This document shows, in pieces, positions 56,585 through 64,000 of a stretch of DNA of 64,000 nucleotides (positions are counted from its first letter, which is position 1; each line of letters starts with the position of its first letter). The notes below the pieces were generated by a model that was not told the DNA's origin, searched no databases, and saw only the letters and a list, made by a program, of their open reading frames with translations. Both the position numbers and the translations under genes were made by a program. The stretch lies in contig JAGMVK010000016.1 in the NCBI GenBank assembly GCA_020747065.1, positions 930,001 to 994,000 of the forward strand, given 5' to 3'. This DNA is from Cadophora sp. MPI-SDFR-AT-0126. Lineage: Eukaryota > Ascomycota > Leotiomycetes > Helotiales > Ploettnerulaceae.

Positions 56585-58244
56585 TTACCAAGTGGTCTGC
56601 ATCTTCGAGTAGTCCTTGGAGCTAAGAACCAAATCAGCAAAGACTGGATCATCTCCCTTCAGATGTTCGACACGATCATGGTCTTCCTTCTGCAGCTTCT
56701 CCAATTCCTCAACAGGCTTCTCCTTCTTGTTGTCCTTAGCATCCTTGCTCATCTCCTCGACAGCCTTGCCTATCTCGCCTATTCCTTCGCCTATGATTAA
56801 GAACTGAGTGTTTTGGTAGTTCAGCAGTTCGGGCTCGAGAGGCATCCAACGTAGGTTTCTGAACTTCTTCTGGATCTCCTCGGGGTATGAAGCGGGATTA
56901 TCAAGGGTGGCATTGGCGGGGTCAGGGGCCTTGGGGTTCTTGGCTGACACGACGAAACTAAATATCGAGTCAGTAAAGTATTGATTGAAATTACAGATGG
57001 TTTCATGACAGAGTTTCCGGAAAACAGTGCGCTTTGGTCATCCAAAAAGGAAAAGAAAATCTAGTAACGTACCTGCCCTTCTCATTGAGGCCGAGCTCCT
57101 TCTGAATTTCACCAATCGAGGCTGGAGCTGTGAGGTGATATGCAAGATGAGATTCACGGCCGGTGGAAGTGATCGCAAACTGCAAGGTAGTCAGCATCTT
57201 TCTCAATCGCATGCATTCTTGTCCTAGGAGTCCTTTTGGACGGTTCGAAACAAACACCACCGTTACTTACAATTCCTTCTGCGAATAGAGTAGCTGATGG
57301 AGTGTGGCTTGTACTGTGCACGGTGTCAATTATTTCTCACTCCCTAGTATAAATAAACAAACTTATCCTGAGGTCTTAGTAGCATACTCGTTGCTAGAGA
57401 ACTGCTCCCGCAAATCCTCGATAGTGGCCGAAGGCTTTTCAACGAAGACTAAGAAGCGATCTTAACGGCTCTTTGGGAGCATCTTCTTTAGCAGAGCTAG
57501 TAATCTCGCATTGCTAGAATCTTCAAGGGGACCTTCGCCGAGTTTAGCACTAAGTGGAAGGAGCCGGAGAACCATGTAACTGCGGGCGATATCCTCGATT
57601 CCTTGGGGCCCCTCAATTCTAACTCTACCTCTGAAAAAGAAGTAGATAATACCCTTCTTCTGAGTCCCTCTTAGTCAGTCTCCAATCGCATAATTGAAAC
57701 GCAACTAACTTATAAGAATTGACGAGGGAATGGCGGCTTCTCGTTTGTCATCCTTAATAACAGAGCTGTTGATCTCCTTGGATAGTGCCTCTTCCTCTTC
57801 GGCTGCAGCTTTCTTGACATCATCTGTATCGGCTTTGATCTCATCGAACGCGTTCTTTTCACCACTGGTACCAATGCCATTCTTGATCTGCTTTGCAATC
57901 ACTTTATCATTCTTAATGTCCATGTCGTTTACATTACGCTCATCAATTCCATTTGTGTCCTTGACGGTATTCTGGATTTTCTTTGGTCTACCGTGGCCGC
58001 GTTTTGCTGGTGGTAAGGAGGCAGTATCATTTTCAATCTGCTTGGCAACCTCGGCATCACCCTCGATGTCCTTATCCTTGACGGTATTTTCAACACCTCC
58101 AGTCTCTTCGAGTGTCTTCTGAACTTTTCTGGGTCTTCCTCTGCCACGCTTGGCTGGTGGTGGCGACGCCGAGGTCTCAGCAGCGCGCTTGTTATCATTT
58201 GGGGCCGCTTGGGAGGATTCCTGAGATAATCTGGTAGAGGCCAT
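56585..58244 (-). pseudogene. Decayed AT-hook nuclear protein gene (annotated in relatives as BTB domain transcription factor)
   Basis: Starts at ATG 58244 (MASTRLSQESSQ). The N-terminal exon has two AT-hooks (PAKRGRGRPRKVQ, PAKRGHGRPKKIQ) in an acidic, Lys-rich region ending at about 57716. The body continues in pieces: KKGIIYFFFRGRVRIEGP, IARSYMVLRLLPL, LLALLKKMLPKSR, in-frame TAA at 57464-57462, then DRFLVFVEKPSATIEDL. The donor expected next reads ATAAGT instead of GTAAGT (57366-57361), then TSHTPSATLFAEGI, FAITSTGRESHLAYHLTAP, FRNLRWMPLEPELLNY and the acidic tail to 56585. CAA to TAA and GT to AT are both C:G to T:A changes. The body family name is from memory and only moderately sure. 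Confidence 0.68.
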
Positions 58245-58622
58245 CTCGGGCACAACCGTAGAACTGTCCGATATTAGCTTTTGTGGTTGAAGACTAAAGT
58301 TGGAAGTTTAAGCGGAATGAGAAACACGTAAAGATCCCTTCTCTCGATTTATGCAGAAGTGATCCGCGAACCTTCAAAGTGATATTGGTCCGGCATGTTA
58401 TCAGATGTGTCCAAAAAGTTACGATAGAATCGGACGGCAGTGTATCGGTGGGTGATAACGGGGGCTGCCCCAAAGTCAAAAACATATGCTCGGGATGCTG
58501 AATTCCGTGGATATAGTAGTGGAGAATCTGGGGCAACATAGATATTTGTTGGATTCCTGCAAATAAATCTCAAGACCGCGTCTAGCTCGACGTTTTCCAA
58601 GCACCTGGTAAACACAATTTCA

Positions 58623-60254
58623 TTGAATGCAGAGAACTTTGGAGCTGAGACTTTTCTTCTAGGGCAACGTATCCAATTCGATAATGTCCGAATAGGCAAA
58701 GCTCCTTCTGGATATACCGGTTCCAGCCTGGCTCTGGACCTTGCAATGGAATGGATCACTGAGTGTATTTCCAATCACAAGCTGTGCGGTGATGGCTCTT
58801 TGAAAACACTTCCCACGCGCGTCCTAGATCTCGGTACAGGCGACCAGTGCCTCGAAGCAAGAACCATTACTGGCGAAGGGAAAGTCTCTCGTTACGGTAC
58901 TTTGAGTCACTGCTGGGGCCAGCGTGGTAACCATCGTATTCTCACCAAAACAACCCTCGGATCTTGGCTGACGGCCTTTTCCATTGAGGAACTACCTCAA
59001 ACCTACCAGGATGCCATCGCAGTGGCGAAGCGACTTGTTTTACAATACCTATGGATTGATTCGCTATGCATTATCCAGGATGATGAGGAAGATTGGGAAC
59101 GGGAGTCCTCAAAGATGGCCGACGTCTATCAAAACTCATACATCACTATCGCAGCGACCTGTGCTGCCGATAGCAATGTCGGAATTTTTTCAAATGCTAG
59201 GCCGATCCATCGCCCAAAGGTCATCAATTACAGCCAAGGCGGGATTAAATCGCAGCTACAAGCATCTGTATGTCTTTCTCATCACGCGTATGATCCCATC
59301 CACAAGTCTCACAACTCATTTTACCACTGGGCCCTACAAAATTCATTGGACCTCCCTCTACTTAGTCGTTCCTGGGTCTACCAGGAAAGACTCTTGTCGC
59401 CCAGAGTCTTGCACTTCATGAAAGAAGAGCTCGTTTTTGAGTGTGTTGAGACAAAACCGTGTGAATGCAACATCTTTGCCTCTGTCCGAATGTCTGTCAA
59501 AGAGAAACATGCCAAGTCGCTTCATGGGTCGCTTGAATGGGCTGGGTCCAACATGTTGGCACTGCGTTCGCGATGGCATAATATCGTGGAAGAATATTCA
59601 GAGCTCAGCATGACCTTTGAGAAAGATAAGCTGCCGGCAATTTCTGGAGTGGCTAGCCAAATGCAAAGTTTCAGAAACGAGAACTATTTTGCTGGCCTGT
59701 GGAGCTCCTCCTTTCGGGAAGACCTCTGCTGGAGAGTAGCTAGCAAATCTCAGGGACCGAAGCCGAAGAAGTGGCGTGCACCATCGTGGTCATGGGCAGC
59801 CGTCAATAGCGCTGTGTCATGTGGTTGGCTTTCACGGGAAGCACATTCTGCAGATGTCCATGACATTGTCTGCAACTATTCAAGCACTGGCAAGTTAGGA
59901 CAATTGGATTCTGCATGGATGGTAATATCGGGCAGTCTCTGTAGAGGAACATTGTACCGCACAGCCTCGCTAGACATGAACATCGGGACATATCATGTGC
60001 GTACCGAGTCAAGACACATTTTAAGGTCTTTGTTCTTGGATTATGATTTTAACCAAGAGCTTGTTATTGAGTCTCTTGATATCTTTCTATTCTTGCTGTA
60101 CGGTTCCGATGAAAGCAAACAACAGAGTGGTACGCTCCTCATTCTGAGACAAATTCCAAGAGAGATGGATACATATGAACAGATCGGTATTACAAGTCAC
60201 GACGCAGGAAGTTACTTCAACACGTATTCAAAAGCTAGAATCAAAGTTATCTGA
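58623..60254 (+). CDS. HET domain protein; N-terminal end unresolved
   Basis: An open frame of 543 codons without intron. HET blocks: SRYGTLSHCWGQRGNHRILT, LPQTYQDAIAVAKRLVLQYL, WIDSLCIIQDDEEDWERESS, MADVYQNSYITIAATCAAD and LLSRSWVYQERLLSPRVLHF. A C-terminal region with WRAPSWSWAAVNSAV is typical of the large HET family in Pezizomycotina. There is no ATG at the 5' end of the frame. The first in-frame ATG is at 58746 and would remove 41 residues before the HET core, so an upstream exon (Cys-rich in many relatives) or a 5' truncation is likely. Role: non-self recognition or programmed cell death after hyphal fusion. Confidence 0.85.
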   Translation: MNAENFGAETFLLGQRIQFDNVRIGKAPSGYTGSSLALDLAMEWITECISNHKLCGDGSLKTLPTRVLDLGTGDQCLEARTITGEGKVSRYGTLSHCWGQRGNHRILTKTTLGSWLTAFSIEELPQTYQDAIAVAKRLVLQYLWIDSLCIIQDDEEDWERESSKMADVYQNSYITIAATCAADSNVGIFSNARPIHRPKVINYSQGGIKSQLQASVCLSHHAYDPIHKSHNSFYHWALQNSLDLPLLSRSWVYQERLLSPRVLHFMKEELVFECVETKPCECNIFASVRMSVKEKHAKSLHGSLEWAGSNMLALRSRWHNIVEEYSELSMTFEKDKLPAISGVASQMQSFRNENYFAGLWSSSFREDLCWRVASKSQGPKPKKWRAPSWSWAAVNSAVSCGWLSREAHSADVHDIVCNYSSTGKLGQLDSAWMVISGSLCRGTLYRTASLDMNIGTYHVRTESRHILRSLFLDYDFNQELVIESLDIFLFLLYGSDESKQQSGTLLILRQIPREMDTYEQIGITSHDAGSYFNTYSKARIKVI

Positions 60255-61099
60255 TAGGGCCTTTGGGCTTCAGCGGTATCGGGCTTGAAACACGGGTATC
60301 CGTCCTATTACCCACGCGTACAAGGTGGCTTCAAATGATGAAGCACTTGCTCGCTCTAATACGTATGAGGAGCATTTAATAATCTCGGTCCCTTCGCCGG
60401 GAAAGAACTCGAGGATTCGAAGACATGTTGTTGTTGGTAAAGGTGCATGCTCACAGGTGGATGAAGAGTAGGAAAAGCGGGGTGAGTTGATATTTCCTCG
60501 CTTCCTCTTTAGACGGGGTATACGGCCCATGTGTGAACTAGAACGGGATGTCAGACTACCTAATGATCGAAGAGAGCCAATTAAGAGTTACACCAGTGCA
60601 ATTGCTTGTTAGCTTATATCAGGCTAAGTGGAGTTTCAGTTACGTCTAAGATAAACCTATATATCTGAACTAGCTACGGCGACGGAGTTAAGTGATGTCT
60701 TGGTGGTAGAACTTAGATACTCAAGAGCAAGGACCGACCAGGGAACTGCTTTCAAAGTAAGAGCAGAAGAGGATTGAGGGGCATTAGGCAACGACAGATA
60801 CACACGAGGTTTAAAAGCAGTTTGGTTCTTTGAATGAGTTGGAGTCAATGAAGCTACATATTTAACAGCTGTTCAACTGACCGGTGCGTTAGATATTATC
60901 ATCTTCAAGATAAGCTAGAGCTATTAGAAGTAGCATCAGTTTTATATAGCGCTATCGCAAAATGTTTAGTTAGAAGCGCTGAAGAGGCGTGACACTTAGT
61001 TCATTTATAGAAGCCAGTGCTTCTATATTAACGACCGGATATTAAAAATACAACATAGTAGTATAACTACACCTCCTACGATGCCTCCGGACCGAACAG
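60255..61099. other. AT-rich, stop-dense tract
   Basis: From about 60600 the sequence is rich in TA dinucleotides and stops on all frames, as left by RIP. No gene and no clear transposon domain. Confidence 0.45.
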
Positions 61100-62280
61100 A
61101 GTCACCGCCTTAAATCCTTTTTCTAACCTACTCGCAAATAATACTAGTCACTAGATCAAGCTCCGCTTGACTTCCGTTAAGAAAGTAGCCGCCCGGAATC
61201 ATGCGCAGCTCCTTGTCCTCTGACGCGACTAGATTAAAGATACCGCGAGCATCAGAGGGAAACACGCCAACATCCTCCGTACCCTAAACCACTAGAGTTA
61301 GTATCTTAAACCGAGATACATAAAGCTCGAGCCTACACTACGATTCTTCTAGACTCCACATAGATAACTAAGTACAGAGAGTACTACTGCAGCCGAGAAG
61401 GCTGATAGCACGATTCGCCGCCGCAGGCTCCCCCGCGTAGCACGACGAGGTCAGTCGATCTAAAGGATCCAAAGTCGAGTCATTGAACCTCAGGTCAGCC
61501 ATAGTGGATAGAGGGGGAAGTTACAATTAGGGATACTGGCCGCATTTAAACACTGGAGTTCCTGATTCACCCATACTGTAATACGATAATTACGATCCCT
61601 CTGCGCCGCTCGGTAACAGATAGTGAACTCTCGCGAATAGAGGACTTTATTTATCAAATTATGCATATCGAGAGACAGGTCTGTCTTAACTAGGTCTATC
61701 TCGTCCATAACTGACAAGTCGAGCTAGGCGGTCAACACATCAGGCTATCTAGGATATGCATTAAGGGAGATAAATGCATCAGCGCCCACCACCGCGGGAT
61801 CCTACTAGGATTTAGCCTGGAAAGCAGCTAGCAAAGAGCCACCACCCGAGTATCCAATAAACACAATCTTTTGTGCGCTAGTCTCGTTGCGAAGCCACTA
61901 GGTGCCTGCGGCCACATCGTCCAGCGCCTGTTCCAGAATAAACGAGTCCTCAGCCCCTCGGAATCGAGTATTCTAGCCTAGGACACCATACCCGCGTGCG
62001 GCGAGCAGCGCTCCGAGATAATGCTCACTAAAGTCAGCAGTGTAGTAGACCAGCAGAAAGGCCACAGACGGACTCTGACCCGTTGAGGACCAGTACATCC
62101 CCTGGCACGGATGCTAGCCGATGGGACTTTATTTTGACGTCGCCGAGCTGATGGCGATGAAGCGTGTCGAGACGCTGTCAGGATGCCGGGTATGAAATCA
62201 AGAGAGAAGGACCTCCACAGAGAGGCGGAAAAGAGAGCATGAGCAAAGAACTGGTCGCTCTCAACTCCAAGGATCATTGC
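61100..62280 (-). pseudogene. Alpha/beta hydrolase pseudogene with RIP-like nonsense codons
   Basis: Read on the minus strand in one frame with many stops, the hydrolase fold is recognisable from 62230 to about 61110: SPSVAFLLVYYTADFSEHY, LGALLAARGYGVLG, stop, NTRFRGAEDSFILEQALDDV, the nucleophile elbow KIVFIGYSGGGSLLAAFQA, stops, GADAFISLNAYP, YAGEPAAANRAISLLG, VGVFPSDARGIFNLV and IPGGYFLNGSQAELDLV. Several stops (TAG) stand where Trp is expected (after YGVLG, after VLTA, after ICE), that is TGG to TAG. The gene is essentially full length but dead. Source function: esterase/lipase-like hydrolase of unknown substrate. Confidence 0.75.
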
Positions 62281-63033
62281 TAGAGTTATTCACGTTGAAA
62301 ACATTCTTATCCGAGACACGGATACACTTGGAGGAGGGAATCTGAAATTTAAGCACCTTGCTGGCTGGACTGCCAAGACCGACAAGATCCCTTTGTCTGG
62401 AGCCTACATACCAACCAGAAAAGTGGCTAAGGGTGCAATTGAATATTTGGTGACCTGCGATAACCTTGGGTTCTTGTTCAACTGCCCGTGGTTTCTTTCA
62501 CTGGTTAGTTCAACTAGAAACATTTCGAGAACGATGGCTCGTTTGTGGAAGATGAGAAACTGTATGTCCTACTGAATACTGTCGATTGCTAATGAGCATT
62601 GTTGGATATAAGCCCATATTCTTGTCAAAGGTCCATTGGTATGGCATCTGCTAAATCATCTCTTGCCGAGGTACCAATGGTTTGGGGAGAACATGCGTAG
62701 TAGGAACTGCCAAAGAGTAAACACGGAAGAATATCAGGTCGCTCAAAACACAGACCAACTTCCAAATCTCATATGAGAAACTTGGTTCGGCGATCACAAC
62801 AACTTTGCTTGATTCTCAAGTAGTTATTGCCACTTCGGCTCGAGGGTTCTGAGTTTTTGCGCATGTCAAAATTTGAATTGATTGTAGCGACAGTTTTGAT
62901 AAACAAGAAAGGAAACCCAATAACTCCCCGCTCTATCCCGTTTCCATACCAGTCCATTTGTCATCTGTCGTCCTGCACTTCCAGCGTGATGTATGTCAAG
63001 CATCCCGAAACTCGCCGGAGATTTGAAGTATCT
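62281..63033. other. Intergenic
   Basis: No gene supported. Short plus-strand frames at 62393 and 62827 are not extendable; the latter overlaps the antisense of the secreted-protein gene. Confidence 0.4.
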
Positions 63034-63820
63034 TTAGCAGGTGATAGTTTTACCGTTAGCGGTACAGCTGTTTTGTCTAATGTATGCCCACTAAAAATGT
63101 TAGCTAATGAATGAATCTGATGCATAGTCTGGGCGCTTACATTCTCAAATCCGCCGTCACCTTGTAGGGTAAATGTGCAGCCAGCTCCAAAGACCAGAAC
63201 ATCAAAGCTACAAACTGTGAGTACATTTCCCAAGCCAGTTGAGATAATGTTGGGTGGGCTAGATCATACCTGACGTTCGAGCCAACCTTAGCATTGTAGC
63301 TGGTGGATGACAGCACATCCGGGGTGCAGCTGAGGCTGTAGCCCACATTGCTCATAACGACTGTCTTTCCGGGGAACTGTTGAGAAACGGACGACACAGT
63401 CTCCTGAGTGAAACGCTGACGGCGCTGATCTTGATATTAGCAATTGCCCACTCCAAGCTCCAGAATTTTTCTCACCTTGATATCCCCGTCCACAAGCCCT
63501 TGGATCAGTTGCACAACTTTGTTGACAACATCAGCGACGGCGCCGGCAGCATCTGCCTTTCCGCCAACATCATCTGGGAATCTGTGGTGGTTTAGATATA
63601 TAATCATAGATATCATCAATTGCACTTACGATACTGGCTCAGTTGCAATTGCGGGTGTGATGTCTGCAGTGCCGGTATCGGTGGAGACTGTGACAGCTCG
63701 CTATTGAAGGTAAGCAAAAGTTCAAAGTAAGAGGAACCTAGTTACCTTCTCAATTGGAGATGCTGCACTGAAGGCAGCGAGGCCAACGGTAAGAGCAGCG
63801 ATGAGAGTCTTGGAGAACAT
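63034..63820 (-). CDS. Small secreted cysteine protein with Kex2-like processing site
   Basis: Six exons, 63820-63746, 63700-63630, 63581-63476, 63424-63270, 63207-63141 and 63090-63034, give 176 aa with consistent phases. Signal peptide MFSKTLIAALTVGLAAFSAA is followed at once by SPIEKR, a Lys-Arg site split by intron 1. The mature part has an alanine/valine-rich helix (DVGGKADAAGAVADVVNKVV), then RRQRFTQETVSSVSQQFPGK, GYSLSCTPDVLSS, VLVFGAGCTFTLQG and the tail RQNSCTANGKTITC, stop. Four cysteines could make two disulfides. No family recognised. The short last exon is supported by ending exactly at TGC TAA after an in-phase ATTTTTAG acceptor. TATA box at 63969-63974. Confidence 0.8.
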
Positions 63821-63968
63821 TTTGATATGGAGGTATCGTGGAGAACGTGGTGAGTGGAAAGAAGGTGTTGAGAAAGAAAGTATTGAAAAGAGCTGAAAGA
63901 CTGGATAGCAAGTAGAAGAACTGTGCTGGTGAAGAAGAAGTTTCTCTTTTGCGGTGGACGACCGTCTA

Positions 63969-63974
63969 CTTATA
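63969..63974 (-). promoter_or_regulatory. TATA box of the small secreted protein gene
   Basis: TATAAG on the minus strand about 150 nt before the ATG at 63820. Confidence 0.42.
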
Positions 63975-64000
63975 CCCAGATTCGAGCAACTCCTCTCATC

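Noticed and set aside
1..64000. CRISPR array, integron or bacterial operon
   Set aside because: Spliceosomal introns throughout and no direct-repeat spacing; this is eukaryotic nuclear DNA.

Overview
The window is nuclear DNA of a filamentous ascomycete (Pezizomycotina; a leotiomycete-like fungus is my guess, not shown). Genes carry many 45-130 nt GT-AG introns. The contents are typical of such fungi: HET-domain proteins, a CFEM GPI protein, CBM18 chitin-binding modules, a rhodopsin-like membrane protein, a Zn2Cys6 regulator and decayed genes whose breaks are mostly C:G to T:A changes (RIP-like). Exon joins below were derived by reading all frames and matching splice phases.

Region 1 (1-14.1 kb): 3' part of a HET gene, a gene with one RRM-like segment, an intron-containing tRNA-Gly(CCC), YAE1, a secreted glyoxal-oxidase-type radical copper enzyme with CBM18 modules (one module dead inside the gene), and a fungal annexin. 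Region 2 (14.8-21.4 kb): four tandem minus-strand MYND zinc-finger paralogues, the fourth broken by TGG to TGA. A 3.7 kb stretch with no gene follows. Region 3 (25.1-31.5 kb): a short-chain dehydrogenase, a CFEM GPI-anchored protein, and an unusual secreted cysteine-rich protein gene on the minus strand. This last gene alternates 135-220 nt cassette exons with 9-15 nt micro-exons, all in phase 0.

Region 4 (32.6-53 kb) looks like a specialised-metabolite gene cluster. In order on the plus strand it holds a giant IucA/IucC (NIS siderophore synthetase) gene fused to an ATP-grasp-like domain, a cystathionine gamma-synthase-like PLP enzyme, an acyl-CoA dehydrogenase, a rhodopsin-domain membrane protein and a TRI12/siderophore-type MFS transporter. 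A Zn2Cys6 regulator on the minus strand follows. I infer that the cluster makes and exports a carboxylate- or amide-type NIS siderophore-like compound. The synthetase gene as given carries two one-base frameshifts in homopolymers.

Region 5 (53.7-64 kb): a conserved 818-aa fungal protein of unknown function, a decayed AT-hook gene (one nonsense codon and one destroyed splice donor), a second HET gene, an AT-rich tract with an alpha/beta hydrolase pseudogene full of TGG to TAG changes, and a small secreted protein gene with a Kex2-like site.

The two best candidates for something undescribed are the NIS synthetase/ATP-grasp cluster and the cassette/micro-exon secreted protein gene.
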